Part shown: positions 20,167 to 34,300 of the stretch, in pieces
How the letters are laid out: each line of letters starts with the position of its first letter
Numbering within the stretch: the first letter of the stretch is position 1
Origin: Geosiphon pyriformis
Taxonomy: Eukaryota; Glomeromycota; Glomeromycetes; Archaeosporales; Geosiphonaceae
Reading direction: 5' to 3'
DNA length: 64,000 nt
Assembly (NCBI GenBank): GCA_016748015.1
Contig: JAAOMT010000761.1
Coordinates: 111,958-175,957 of the forward strand
Notes under the pieces: generated by a model
Seen by the model: only the letters and a program-made list of their open reading frames with translations
The model's database searches: none
Told to the model about the DNA's origin: nothing
Made by a program: the position numbers and the translations under genes

Positions 20167-22409
20167 ATGTCTACGCTAGATATTTTACAAAAATCCGCCT
20201 TCATCACGTCACAACTCGATAAAGACTTTTTTCGAGTGCTGGATTTTTATCGCGAATTCAGGTACCCCTATGATGCCCGTGCTGCTGCCGAGAAGGATTA
20301 CTTGGAAGCGCTCGATATTATAATCAAGCGTAGTACAGCAAAAACTGCGAAAAAAGCGAAGAATTTACGCGCAAGAGCAAAATATGATGTTACACAGTTT
20401 TGGTATACTTCTTTCTGGGAGGGTTTGGAGATGGAATACCAACGCACACAGATAAATTTATCAAAGGTATGAAACTGTTCTTGCGATAAATTTTGATAAA
20501 ATCTAACATATCCCAGCAACTGTCATTATGTAGGAGAAACTTGATACCGTAAGGCCTCATACTACAGAGGAGCACCTATCAGTGAATGACAAGAACACCT
20601 TCCTACAAATAAGTGAAAGTAGTGCGGAGAATCAAGTGACAAAGCTGGATAAAATAGGGAATAATGGATGCAGAGAGAAGGGGAAGGAGCCTGAAATCAC
20701 TGAGCCGGCTAGATCAAATTTATCAATTCCAACCGTCCTACTCCCCAGTGGTGATGAAGAATTTGGGTTGGAGGATAAAATATTATTCAGACAAAAGTAA
20801 TTTTCCTTTATTTCTTGTACATATCCAGTTTTGGGATGATTGACTAACCATTGATCTAAACAAAGGTTCGAGGACTTGGAGAATTCTAAAAAATGGATGC
20901 TTCAGTCTGGTAGATTTGTTGAAGATGTGCTCTTTGAGCTGGGAATGATATGTCAATACCATAAGTAAGAGTCTTGTTGCATTACATTATGATACCCATT
21001 TTATACACCATGGAAGACTTTGCTGATCTACATTTTACTCACTTTTTAGTCTAGTACATTCATTCATTCTCGATATAGAGGATAGTTTTGTGGAGAAGGC
21101 GTTTTCGAAGGCAGAAATATTAGAGATCACGGAAAAGGAGAACACCACAGATCCGGATATTGAGGAAGAGCTTTTAGAATACATAAATACGTTTGACAAA
21201 GTAAACATATTATTATCATGTCGTTCTTAAATACTTCATTTGCTAACTAACAAAATTTTTTCACAGGGTTCTACCACAGAAATACGCGCAGCTCTCAACA
21301 AACCACATCCTCGACTTGAAAATGGGTATGACCCACAAGAGGACTTTGCTTATGACCATGTAAGAACGACAGTAGCAGATTGGTAAGCAGCAAAGGAAAT
21401 TTTATTGATGAATTTATTGCTGCTGCTTAAATTATATATTATTGTATAGGCTCCGTCTTCTTGAGATGAAATCAAATCCGCTTACTCTTCAATTGCCAGA
21501 AGCATGGTATCGAGTTAACGTATGGAGAACAATTGATATTGCATTTTCAAACATTCCAAACACCTTGTTCATTGGGTAGGTAATTATGCCAGTGTCCCTA
21601 TTGTCATTTATAATTGATTTTTATTTTTTTTTCGAATCATGGCCGTAGTGGTGAAGTAATAGGATTGGCGAGTAGCGAAAGGAAAAATAGATACAGGACT
21701 TCAGGCAATGTTGGGCCAATGCAACGGAAACTGATAGGGAAAAAAGGAGATGGGTACTTGAGGACGATCGGATCTATATCTACAGACTGGGCTGCATCGG
21801 AGGCGGGACCCAAGTGGGAGGGAGAGCATGGGACAAAATTCATCAAGGAATGTGGCATAAGTTTGCCAAGGACATTAAAGGATATTCTTGTCAAGCTTGC
21901 TCGCAATGTTGATTTCTCCGAACAAAAGCTTAGAAAGTTCAATGTAGTGGGTTTTATTCATGCAGGTTAATACATATATAGACTTTTTTGATATGGCTTT
22001 ACTGAAATTTACTGATAATTGACATTTTAAAGGTGCCGTGATGGTCTTGACAAATTTGGATTGCCCAGCAGGATACATTTGCCGATACAGGAGGGGAAAA
22101 GCGCTTGAAGTTCAAGCAGATGTGAAAAACTTTAGCAAGTCTTTGGATGTTTTAGTCGAAATAATATATGCCAAGGTAGAATTTACATTAAAATGTCTTG
22201 TAATACAAAGCTTTCTTTTGAAGGGTTAATTGATCTCTTTTTATTTGCAGCTTCGAATTCTTCAGACAATGGAAGTGATGAATGATGATGTGGATAGTGG
22301 AAGTAAACATTCTAGAAACATTAATAAATGGAAGCTACAGAAAGAGCTTAAGCGGTCGCACAATAATAACCTTCCTGAATGCCATCCCACTCCAAAGAAA
22401 AAGAAATAG
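20167..22409 (+). CDS. Nine-exon gene; expanded fungal family with possible PD-(D/E)XK nuclease-like C-terminus
   Basis: Exons 20167-20466, 20534-20796, 20866-20964, 21050-21200, 21267-21382, 21450-21575, 21649-21965, 22033-22175 and 22251-22409 join in frame to 557 residues, every intron GT...AG and several with a CTAAC-like branch site. Residues 54-72 are Lys/Arg-rich. Exons 3-4 carry GRFVEDVLFELG and HSFILDIED. The C-terminal module (about 300-505) has WYRVNVWRTIDIAF, SSERKNRYR, GKKGDGYLR, WAASEAGPKW, HGTKFIKECG, LPRTLKDILV and CPAGYICRYRR. From memory this pattern recurs in large families of Glomeromycotina and Mucorales proteins. An Asp in GKKGDG and a Glu in SEAG could be the acidic pair of a PD-(D/E)XK-type nuclease; that is inference. 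The C-terminus is basic, ending in KKKK-like residues. The start is the first ATG after the duplicated segment. This is the only clearly intact gene in the window. Confidence 0.85.
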
Positions 22410-23159
22410 TTAATTTTTAGATATTCTTTGTAATTTTTATTTAATACAAAGTGTATGTATAGATATTTTTAATGTTTAGTTTAAGTGGCAATGAATGAAT
22501 TTATTAAAACTCTAATTCTTTCTGAATTTTACCCCGTATTTGTTTTTTTAAGGCTAATTTTAGAATTGACTAAAATATTTCTCTTTTTTAATACTTTATT
22601 TAAATTTGAATTTAGATTTAAACTTAATTATTGTGCAAATTAGTCTTTATAAACAAAATAATAATTTGTTTAATAAGTTTTATTTTAAACTTAATTATTA
22701 TTATTATTTTACAAGTTGAAATTTAATTATTATTAACTACAATACAACAAGACATGTTTAAAATAAATATTATTTATGTAATTTTAATATATAATTAGCC
22801 ACTTGTTTAATTAAAGCATTACTTTATACTTAACACAATAAAAACATTATAAAAAAATAAATAACTTGACTTAAAACCAAAATTTATTAAGTAATTCTTA
22901 AAAACACTTATTTTATATAAATTTTTTTTATTGGATATTTAATAAATATAGTTTTACTACTATCTAAAAGTTAGAAACAAACTAAGTATCTCAAGACTAA
23001 ATGTAATTTACATGTTTTTTATATGTAACCAATTATTTAAGTCAGTTTAGGCTATATTATATTGATTTAACAGAAAAAAATTTATTCAAAAAAACCATTT
23101 TTTGAATTATATTAAGCAAAATAACATTACAAAGAACCAATTTAACTAGCCATTTAGTT
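22410..23159. other. AT-rich 3' flank
   Basis: AATACA-type polyadenylation-like sequences follow the stop codon of the nine-exon gene (around 22,435-22,450). The rest is A/T-rich without recognisable features. Confidence 0.55.
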
Positions 23160-24720
23160 ATTTTTAAGGAATTGGTTTTAATATTAACAGATTTATGAAC
23201 TTAAAATAATATCAAATTAGAAAACATCTTATTATTAATAACAACTTAATCTGTTGAATTATTAAACATGTCAATATTATTTATGCAACACTTTTTTTTA
23301 ATAAAATTACATCTTTTTTTAACTTATTAACAACTTTGCTAAAACCATCCAAATATATTATAAGTTTATTAACCTTAAGGCTAAAGATGCTGTTTAACAT
23401 AAAATTATTTTTAATAAATTGTTTAAATATATTTATTAAAAAACCAACAAAGTTAATAATAAATTTAACCAAAATAGTTAATTTGGCCAAATCAGATTCC
23501 AAAAAGACCAACTAAAAAGAAATTAAAAAATTATTAATAACTACAGAAAAAAAAAAAAAAACTGTTAAAGAAAAAAATTTAAAAGAACTTACAAGAGCAA
23601 AAGTCTTGGCATAAAACTTAATGCTTATAAAATAGAATGTAAATATATTAAAAGTCTTGAAAGAAGAAAGTAAAGTTACTTTATAATCTACAGCCAAATA
23701 ATTTATATTTTGACACTTAAAACAGTAAAGATTTCTTATTAGATATAGTACTTTCTCAATATATTGGTTTTGATTATCACAGTATTCAAATCTACTTAAG
23801 AACTAAATATAACTAGTACAAACTGGAAATAACAACTAGAATCAAAAAAGCAGAAGATAAAACAAAACTGATTACCAAGTTGTAAAATTATATTGCTGAT
23901 TTCAAAAACAATATAGCCAAAAAAAAGATTAATTAATTTGGTTTTAAACCTATTTCAAAACAAAATAGTCTTATTTTGATTAATTAAAAAAAAATTTAAT
24001 ACTATTTTTGTCTACCAAAACTAACCAATAATTCAAAGCAAACACAATAGCATTTAGCTTTTTAAAACAAACAATCATGTATTATCAAACACCAACAGAT
24101 TTTAGTACAACATAAACAATTTTATTAAAAATATTAAGTATTATCTTGATATTAGCAGCAAATATATTTAAAAACATATTATGCAACACAACAATAGAAG
24201 AAGAAAAACCAGACTCAAAAACCACCAAAAATTTGGCAATTTTAAAAGTGATTAAGCAGATAAAACTAGAAAGCTCAACCAAAAATACAGTATTCAAAAA
24301 ACTTTAAGAAGCAAACTTCATGTAAAAAAGCTTTAATATTGATTTTGCATTCAGAAAACCATGCACAAATTGAAAAACAGTCTTAACATAAGCCAATTTA
24401 ATTTTAAAAATAATACCAGATACTAAAATAAAGATCATACACTTAGTAAATATTTAACAATTAGAAATAATTTTCTAAATACTACCAGTAACAGCACCAA
24501 AAACTAGCAAAGAAGATGCTTTAGTTTTTATCTAATTGGTCCAGTTTTTAAGAACAGATAATTTAACAAAAAACTGTTGTTTTGTTTTTAAAATTGGCAA
24601 TAATTTGTTAAAAAACATTATATTTGGCAATACAGCCAGTAATTAATCTTGGCCTATTTTAGATAATAAACCAGATAATATAATAAAAATTTCATTTAAA
24701 ATTTTATTAAAAACCACAAA
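23160..24720 (-). pseudogene. LINE ORF1 remnant 1 (RRM-like, then coiled-coil part)
   Basis: On the minus strand FKIKLAYVKTVFQFVHGFL near 24,400, then VELSSFICLITFKIAKFLV and IVVLHNMFLNIFAANIKII with LNIFNKIVYVVLKSVGV (24,085-24,297), which has the beta-alpha-beta look of an RRM. Further on SDLAKLTILVKFIINFVGF, SLKVNKLIIYLDGFSKVV and LKKDVILLKKS (23,281-23,511) are heptad-like. The same blocks occur in remnant 2. These belong to the RNA-binding ORF1 protein of a LINE. All charged and Gly/Ala positions have drifted to AT-rich codons. Confidence 0.7.
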
Positions 24721-27159
24721 AAAATTCGGTATAATAATAACAGTAACAAACAACTGCTTTTGTTTTTTTGAATTTTTGGTTTTTTTGACCATTTTTTTGA
24801 AAAAATAGTACTAGAAGTATCAAGTATAAAAAATATAGAAAAAAAGACCAGTTTATTAACCAATCTGTTATTAAAAACTTTTGAACTTTTGGAAGAAGTA
24901 AAAACAACACTAAAATTAATTCAAATGTGTTTCTTTAAAAAAACTTTAATTGACAAAAAACTAGCTAAAAATGAAAAAAATGCTTTAGTAATTACCAAAA
25001 GCAGTTTTTTATTATTATTAATTAAGAAAAAGACTTCTAAAACGTTTTGTTTAACTGTTTTTACAACAAAGAAAACTTTTTTGGTTAAATTTTTGTAAAA
25101 TATTAAAGAAGAAGTATTAATTACAGTTTTTTACTTTTTACTTTGGTTGTAATTATGAAATTAAAGAAACAAAGAGTTTTTTATTATTAAAAATAATAAT
25201 TTTTTATTATATTTGAAACAATATATTAATTTTAATCAAGCTTTTTTTATTTATTTTATTTTATTTTTAATTTAACATTTAAATTTTAAAAACAATTTTT
25301 TTGTAAATAATTATATAAATTTGGCTATTATATTTAACATTATGTAAACTTTAAAAATAAATTAATAATAACTATTAATAAAATTTTAAATAATATTATA
25401 AAATTTTATACTTTACAATATTATTTTTTTAATATATAAATATATGATAAAATACAATTTTTTATATTAAATATACAATATATTAAAATAATATATTTTG
25501 TAAATATTTAAGATTAAGTTTTTAAAACAATTATTATTTAGTTTTAATTAAAAAAAATTTTAAATATAATAATCTAATTTTTTAAAAAATTGTTACTTAG
25601 TTTAAATATTTTTTAATTAATAATTATTTAATAAATTTAATAATTTTTTTTAAAACATAAAATTTAATATTAAACTATTTAAGTTTTAAGAATTTTTAAA
25701 AAGCAATTTTTTTTTTAAATAATTAATACTTAGTATTTTAAAAAACTAATAAATTAATAATAAAAAATAAATCTAGTTGTAATAATCTGTTACATAAAAC
25801 AACCTCGAAAATAGCTTCAATTAAGATCAAAAATTTTATTAAATTTTAACATGTAATAATAATATGTATTATTTATTTTTATTGGATAAATTAAAGTTAG
25901 ATTATTAATTTTATTAGAAATAAATGCAATGTTTAGTTATTGTAAAATAAGAAATAAACAAATAATTGACTAAATATTACCTAATTTTAATATCTTGTAC
26001 TATTGTGTTCTAAAAAACCATATCTATTACAAGTGTATTTTGTGTGTGGTTTTTCTTTTTTTTTAATAGCAGACTTATAATATTTGGTTTTTAAGCATTT
26101 TTTATATTATAATACTTATGAATTTTCAATTTGCTCAAGCTTATTTTCTTTATTAGTATCATTAACTTAATTGTTATTTAGAACTTGGTCTTGATTTTAA
26201 AGTATAAACACTATTTTTTTATGTTGACTAATAAATTGTCTTAATTATATTATTATTTTACTATAATTATTATGTTTAATAGTAAGCTGAACAGTTTATT
26301 ATACAAGTTTCTACACTTTACTATGTTTTTGTTTTCTTTGTACTACAAGATGTAAAACATTGGTAATGGTCTTAGATACAGTTAAAAAATTTGGAACTGC
26401 TATTTTATTGGAAAAATATTTTGTAGTCTCTTAATTTATAAAACAAAAAGCTTTAATAACTAAATTATTATTTTATTATTATTAATATACTATTGTGAAA
26501 GTATTATTTAAATATAAAATTCTACAATTTTTGAATGTAGCATTACTTGAAAATAATGATGACAAATAATACTACAAGATATACTAAACAAATATAAACA
26601 AAGATAAAAAATAAAATCAACAATTATAATAAAATATAAATGCTTACTGTTTTTTGGTCATAAATCTGTGATTTTTTATACTTTTTTAATGTTTTTTATT
26701 AACTTTAGCAATCATTAATTTTAATAAAACTTGTTTTATATTATACAGATTTTCAATAAAATTATTTGTTATATTAAAACTAAAATCCTAAATATTAAAA
26801 TGTTGTTAGATAAATAATTTAAAAAAGTATACTAGAAAATAAATTCTCTTACTTTATTATAAATATTGATATTCAATGATAATTAAATTACAATAAAGTA
26901 TAAGCATTGTGCCATTTTTAAATATTCTATAGATAAGATATAAAACATGAAATATTGAGTTATTTATTTATCAACCTCAGAAAAGAGATTATGACCAACT
27001 AATATAATTCTTATACAAGATAAGAATATAGAATATTCAAAAAAACGATTTCATTTTGTCTGATTTTTAAGTTTTGTATTTAATATACTAACAAGATTAC
27101 ACAAACTATTATTTACTAAAAACATATATTTAATAATATTGTTAAAGTCTTTAATGCAA
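24721..27159. other. Very AT-rich DNA, no gene seen
   Basis: Possible 5' remains of the LINE up to about 25,100; beyond that long A/T runs and no coding or element boundary until the LTR at 27,160. Confidence 0.6.
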
Positions 27160-28172
27160 TATTATTAAAGATTTTTGGTCTTTTTTCTTGAATATTATTA
27201 ATGTCTGTTTGCTGTGAATTCATGTTTTTTGGAAGTAGTTAAATCTTCAATAATTGAATTTATCTTTAAATTATCTCTTATAATTTAAACCACTGAATTT
27301 ATAAGTAAAATAACCAATTTTATGCCAGTTACTGTGTATAGTTATTTTGTGATAAAAGTCAACTTTTTCTTAGAAATTGCTTATCTGAAAGCTTATTAAA
27401 ATATGTGTAGTTACTTTGTAATAAAATTCAACTTTTTCTCAGAAATTACTTGTCTAAAAACTTACTAAAAATGTGTAATTATTTTGCTGTAAAAGTCAAC
27501 TCTTCTACAAAAATCTTGTTTGTAGACTACCTTAATAATTATAATAAGAAAAATAAAAAAAATGTAAAAAAATTAGAATTTTATTAAGGGAATTATTTTC
27601 TATTTAGGTTTGAACTCACTAATAAATTATTAAAATTGATAGCTAGTCAATTTTAAAATGTTAGTTGAATTTTAAAAAATGTCAAGTGTAATTATTTCAA
27701 GAATTAGTTTTTTAAAGTATATTTTTATTTTGAATTGTACTAATAAGAATAAATCTAAAGTAAAATATTCATGATATAATTTTTTTTTAAAAAAAAAAGC
27801 TTTTTTTTATACAACTTGTTATATAAACTTGAACTTTTCTTTTTGCTATTATTTTGACAAATTAAAGATACATTTTGACAAACTACAAGTTATTTCTACG
27901 AATTATGAATAATTTCAGTAAACTATTAAGATATTTCACAAATTTCTACAAGTTTCTGCAAAATTATTAAATATTATAGAGTTTGGAGTATTGTGTAATT
28001 TAATTATTTTAATTTCTATTGTACAAATCGAATTATTAATTAAATAGTGATATTTAATAATTTAATTAAAATAATAAGCAATAATTAAAACAATGTTAAT
28101 ATATGCTAATTAATAATAGAAATTTTAAGAGTAATTTCATGTTAATTAATGGTTAGAATTCTACTGATAACA
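27160..28172 (-). repeat. 3' LTR of copy C3
   Basis: Starts tattattaaagatttttgg where the family consensus is TGTTACCAGAG and ends ctgataaca. It is 1,013 bp because of the extra 75-bp tandem copy near 27,340-27,500. Confidence 0.82.
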
Positions 28173-31100
28173 TAATCTCCTCCTCAAGACTGAGCTTTAT
28201 TAAAATCCAAACACTATCTGTAATTTCGAAATAGTGGTTCAAAATAATTGAAGTGATTTGGTCTGAAAATTTTCATTGGTTGAAGTATTAAATTTTGTAA
28301 GATATTTTTACAAGTATTAAATAGGTTATAGAGTTTAAGAACTGTTCTAAGTTTGTAATAAATGTTTGTTGATCTAGCTGCTATCTTGAATTCATTGTAA
28401 ATTTGTTTTTGTATAGCTTTAAAAGTAAAGTTTGTTGCTTTAAGTTCCAGTTTTCGTTCATAAAGTGTTTTTTCAATATAAAAATATCTAAAAATAGAAG
28501 TATATTTATGACTTTGTTCATTAAAAAACAGTTGAAATTTTTGTTGAGTTGTGGTATTTGGTAAAATATTAATAAAAATAAATAAAATTTTTTTTTAAAG
28601 CTTGTTTCAAAAATTCTGATAATTAAATTTCAGAATAACTTCTTGTATTTTTTCTATAAGTGTGATAATTCTGAAAATTGTTTACTACTAGTGTTATAGT
28701 TTTTTTTTGAGTATAATTAATTTGATTTTATTAATTGTTATGAATAGATTGGGAAGTGTTTTCAAAGTTAACATTAATTTTTGAGATATTTGTTGAATGT
28801 TTTGGGAAATAATTATAATAAAAATAAGTAAATTGGGAGTGAAATTTGAAAAAAAAGATTTTGAAAAATAAGAAATATTTTTGGGTATAGAGTTTTAATA
28901 TATTTTTGGTTTTGGGTTTTCTTTGTAATTATTTACTATTTTTGTTTTTATGTTTATATTTATTAAAAAAAAATATTATGATAACATTAAATTAAATGTT
29001 CAAGTTTGGTTGTTATTTTATGATAATTATTGGTTCTAAATTTCGAAAAATATTTTCAAAATTAATTAAAAAAAAATATATACCAATTGGTAAAATTAAT
29101 AGTTCAGAATTTTTTTTGAAATAATAATATTTCAATCAATTTTTATATACAACTTTTGCTAAAACTTTGTCATTAAATTTTAATTTATATAATCTATTGC
29201 TTAAGATTTTATGAATATAAAATTGTCTGTCTTATTTATATTCAAATTTTTTATTTCATTGTTTTTTAGTCTTAGTTTTATATAAGAAAATTTTGTTTTC
29301 AATTTTAAATTTGTTGGTAACTAATAACAATTTGTTGTCATATTATTTTTTTTGTTAAGCTTAAAAGTATTCAATATAAGTGACTGCAATTCATTGTTTT
29401 TTCTAAGATGCTTAAAAAAGTGTAGGCTTTTTATTAGAGTGTTTTTTGGAAAATTTTTTCTGTAATGAATTGCATTAAATATGTTTTTACAGTAAAATTA
29501 ATTAGTAATATTGCTGTTTTTTCATAAGTAAAATTAAATAGTGTGTGTTTTATAGTATTTTGTCTTAATATTTTATATACTAGTAATACTAATAGAATAA
29601 AAATATACTATTTTTGTTCAAAATTGGTTGAGACTTTAGTTAAAAATTCACACAATATTCAGTTGACATGTTTTATAAATCTGTTTGTTTATGAGTAATA
29701 GAGTAATAATAAAAGTTTTTTAACATTAAATTATTTACAAATTTTTTGTATCAAGTTGTTCACAAAATGTGTTTTTTGATTAGATAAAAGTTTTTTTAAA
29801 TGGTAATAAGTAGTGATCTAATTAAATTAATATTAACTCTGTCAAAAAATTATCCAACTTTAATTGGATTTAGAGATTTAGTAAAGTAAGTTCTTTTTTT
29901 TTTGACAATTATTATATGATTCTATATATTGTTGAATGTTTTTTTTGCATGTAAAGCCAAAAATAATATTTTAAAGTTCTTTGAATTGTATTTATTTCTT
30001 CCTAAATGTGCTAATAATAAGTTTGTATGCATGTTATAAAAGATGATTTCTTTCTTATTTTTTTGTACTAATCTGAAGAAGTTTGTTGAATTTTTTTAAT
30101 TTCAATAATAAATTTTATTATAGTATAAGAAATATTGTTTTGATTAATGTTGTAATTGCTATTTGTTGATTAAAAACCAGTTTTTTGGCATAATAAAAGT
30201 TTCCAAGTAATTTTTGATGTTTTTGTAATTTCTGGAATTCATTGTTTATTGATTGTTTTGTTGTTATTAAGTTGTTGACTTGTAGGTTTTGATTTTAATC
30301 TTGTCTTATTCTTGAAAAACTATCTATATTAATGTGTAGTTTTTTTAATTTGTGGCATACAATGTATTTGTAATCTACAAGAAAATCAGTTTATTAGAAT
30401 TGTTTTGTACTGAGTTATAATTTTTTCTTGTTGAGCTATTTAAGACCAATATTGTTAGTTATAATGTTAAATTTTTTTCTATTTTGTAAGTATTATTGAA
30501 AATATTTTAAAGTCTAAATAATAGCTATTGCTTTTAGTTCAATAGAACCATATTTGTTTTTAATGAGTTTAAGTATTTTAATAGCATAGGCAATAATTTG
30601 CTTATTGCTATTGTTATCTAACTGTGATAAGATAGTACCAAATACTATATATAAAACATTAGTGACTAGGTAGAACTATTTGCTAAAATCTGGATAAACA
30701 AGAACTGATGCTGTTGTCAATTTTGTTTTAAGAGTTTTAAACACTTTTTGCTGTTTATTAGTTTATTAGTATAACACATTTTTGTTGATTAAAAAATTTT
30801 TGATGAATTTTTAATAATAAGAGACTAATCCAATAAATTCTATTAATTTTGTAATATTTTGAAAAACTTGAAATTTTTTAACAACACTAATTGTTCTTGG
30901 ATTAGATTGAACTCTATTTTTGCTAATATTATGTTCAAAAAAGATTAAAACTTATTTTCTTAAAATAATATTTTTCAATGTTTAATTTTAATCTTGCTTT
31001 TTATAATTATTGAAAAACTTCTTACAGATAAATTAAATAAGCTTTAAAACTTGGTAAGTAGACATCAGTATTATCAATATAAATGACTATTAATTGCCAT

Positions 31101-31336
31101 AAGAGTCCTTTATAGACAATATTTATGAGTTTTTAAAATATTGCTTGTATATTACAGAGTTCAAAAGACATTATATTGAATTCATAGTTTTTTTTTTGAA
31201 TAATAAAGACTGTTTTGAAATGGTTTTTAAAATTTATTTTAACTTATCAATATTTATTTTTTAAGTCTAAAGTTAAGAAAAACTTGGCTTTTTCAAGAAC
31301 ATCTAATATGTTGTTGATTCTTAAAAGGGAGTATGT
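28173..31336 (-). pseudogene. Copy C3, 3' half of pol and 3'-terminal ORF
   Basis: Minus-strand remains can be followed by alignment to copies B and C2: 3' ORF (28,173-28,870, ending DFNKAQS), GPY/chromo-like part (28,990-29,350), integrase (29,380-30,130), RNase H (30,300-30,720) and RT thumb and palm (30,730-31,336). The RT catalytic box near 31,070 reads YIDN instead of YxDD. Stops are frequent. Confidence 0.75.
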
Positions 31337-32290
31337 TATTACTAGAGGTTTTTGGTCTCTTTTCTTAAATGTTATTAATGTTTGTTGATTGTAAATTCAC
31401 GTTTTCTAGAAGTAATTAAATCTCCAATAACTGAATTTATCTTCAAATTATCTCTTATAATTTGAACTGCTGGGCTTATAAGTGCAATGACCAATTTCAT
31501 GCCAATTACTTTATGTAATTATATTGTAGTAAACATCAATTTTTTTCAAGAATAGCTTATCTGAAAGCTTACTAAAAATGTGTAGTTACTTTGCTATAAA
31601 AGTTAACTTTTCTACAGGAATTCTATCTGTAAACTACCCTAATAATTATAATAAAAATAAAAATAAAAATAAAAAAATGTAAAAAAATAGAATTTTGTCA
31701 AGGAAAACGTTTTTTATTCAGACTTAGAGTCATTAACAGATTACTGAAATTAGTAGTTAATCAATTTCAAAATGTTAGTTGTGTTAAGAGAATTTTAAGT
31801 ATAATAATTAAAAATTTGGTTTTCAAATATTTAATTTTTATTTAAAATGTGTAAAAGGTAATATGTTCTAATTAAGATATCTAAAGTAAAATACTATGAT
31901 AAGATATATTTTCTTGAAAAAAGAAGCTTTTTTTTTTATACAACTTGCTATAGTATTAGTTTTTGAACTTGTACTTTTTTTTTTGTTCTAATTTCGGTAA
32001 ACTAAAAATACATTTTGACAAACTACAAGTTATTTCTACAAACTATTGATTATTTCGGCTAATTTTTGTTAATTTTGACGAATTTTTAAATATTAAATGG
32101 TTCAAAGTATTGTGTAATTTGATTATCTTAATTTCTATGATATAAATTGGGTTATTAATTAAATAATAATATTTGATAATTTGATTAAATAATAAGTAAT
32201 AATCAAAATAATAATAATATATGCTAATTAATAATAAGAATTATAAGAGTAATTTTATGCTAATTAATAGCTAAAATTTTACTAATAACA
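31337..32290 (-). repeat. 3' LTR of copy C2
   Basis: 954 bp, beginning TATTACTAGAGG and ending CTAATAACA; matches 40,778-41,721 and the B LTRs throughout, including the block ttcaaattatctcttataatttgaactgctgg. Confidence 0.85.
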
Positions 32291-32985
32291 TAATTTTCTC
32301 CTCAAAACTGAGCTCTGTTAAAGTTCAAGTACTATTTGTAATATTAAAATAGTGGTCCAAAATAATTGTGGTAATTTGGTTTGAAAATTGTTGAAATTTC
32401 AGTTTTGTGAGTTTGCCAATATATTGTGTCTTTATTGGTTGGAGTATTGGATTTTGTAAGATATTTTTGCAAGTATTAAACAAGTCATAAAATCTAAAAG
32501 CTGCTCTAAGTTTGTAGTAAGTATTTGTTGGTCCAATTGTTATCTTAAATTAATTGTGAATTTGTTTTTGTATAGCTTCAGGAATGAGATTTGTTGCTTT
32601 AAGCTCCAGTTTTCGTTCATAAAATGTTTTTCCAATATAAAAATATTTATAGATAAGGGTATGTTCTTTGTTCTGTTTATTAAAAAATAGTAGAAGTTTT
32701 TGTTGGATTGTGGTATTTGGTGAAATATTAATAGAAGCAATAAAAGATTTTCTTTTAATGCTTGCTTTAACAGTTTTGGTAATTAACTTTCAAAGTAATT
32801 TCTTGTTTCTTTTTTATAAGGGTGATACTTTTGTGAATTATTTACTATTGAAACTGTGATTTCTTTCTGAATATAATTAATTTGACTCTCATCAATTATT
32901 ATGAATAAATCAGAAAGTATTTTTAAGGCTAACATTAATTTTTGGAATATTTGTTAAATATTTTGAAAAATAATTATAATAAAAA
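32291..32985 (-). pseudogene. 3'-terminal ORF of copy C2
   Basis: Aligns to the near-open ORF at 49,317-50,036 of copy B. Between the two copies, over about 45 codons near the 3' end, third-position differences outnumber first- and second-position ones, showing past selection on this reading frame. Segments such as TKLKFQQF and EELSFEEK-like endings remain. Stops include TGA in place of a Trp codon. Confidence 0.65.
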
Positions 32986-33139
32986 TAACTAACTAATAAA
33001 TTTTTAAAAAAGTATAAAAAAAATTATTTTGGATATAAGATTTTATTTGTTTTTGAATTTGGGTGCTTTTTGTAATTATTTACTATTTTTGCTTTACATT
33101 TTGTGTATTATTAAAAAAATTATTGTAAAAATATTGAAT

Positions 33140-34300
33140 TAAGCGTTCAAGTTTAGTTGTTGTTTTATTATAACTATTGGTTCTAAATTTTGGAAAATAT
33201 TTTTAAGATTAATTAAAGAGGAATGTATACCAATTTGTAAAATTAATGAATTAGAATTGTTTCTGGAATAGTAATGTTTCAATCAATCTTTATGTGCAAC
33301 TTTTGCTAATACTTTGTTATTAAGTCTTAACTTGTATAATCTATTGCCTAAAATTTTGTAAATATAAAATAGTTTATTCTATTTATGTTCAAATTTCCCA
33401 TTCTATTGTTTTTCAGCTTTAGTTCTGTATAAGAGAACTTTATTTCCAACTTTCAATTCATTGATAACTAATAGCAGTTTGTTGTTATGTCTTTCTTTTT
33501 GTTGAGCTTATAAATATTCAATATAAGTTGCTACTACCCGTCTTTTTTATTTCAATATACTAAAAAAAGTATAAGCTCTTTTTTGGAGTGTTTTTTGAAA
33601 GTTTTTTTTATTGATTGGTTGTACTAGATATGTTTTTATTGTGAAATTAATTGGTAATATTGTTGTCTTTTCATAAGTCAGATCAAATAGTATGTGTTTT
33701 ATAGTATTTTGTTTTAGTGTTCTGTATGTTAGTAACACTAATAGAATAAAGATATCCCATTTTTGCTCAAAGTCATTTGAAACTTTGGCTAAGAATTCAC
33801 ATAATGTTCTGTTGAAATGTTTTATAAATTCATTTGTTTGAAAGTGATAAAGTAATAATAAAGGTCTTTTGACATTTGAATTATTCACAAATTTTTTGTA
33901 TCAAGTTGTTCACAAAATGTTGTTCCTTGATCAAATAAAAGTTCATTTAAACATTTATGTCTACAAATAATGTCTTTATAGATAAAATTTGCTATTGATT
34001 TTGTATCTGTTTTTTGGATGGCTTTAGCTTTAAACCATTTGGTAAAATAATCTACTGCTACTGCAATATAACAATTTTTTTGGGTTGTGATAAGTAATGA
34101 TCTAATTAAATAATTCCAACTCTGTCAAAAGATTGTTTAACTTTGATTGGATTTAAAGATTCTGTAGGGGAAGTTTTTTTTCTTTTTTAACAACTATCAC
34201 AAGATTCTATATATTGTCGAATGTCTTTTTGCATGTGGGGCCAAAAATAATGTTCAAGAGTTCTTTGAATTGTTTCATCTCTTCCCAAGTGTGCTAAAAA
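33140..34300 (-). pseudogene. Integrase and GPY-like tail of copy C2
   Basis: NVKRPLLLLYHFQTNEFIKHFNRTL (33,800-33,888), the block with the catalytic Glu in this family, has Lys at that position. AYRTLK-like sequence reads LTYRTLKQNTIKHILFDLTY. Zinc-domain remains lie near 34,180-34,220. A GPY-like tail follows at 33,140-33,500. Confidence 0.8.
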
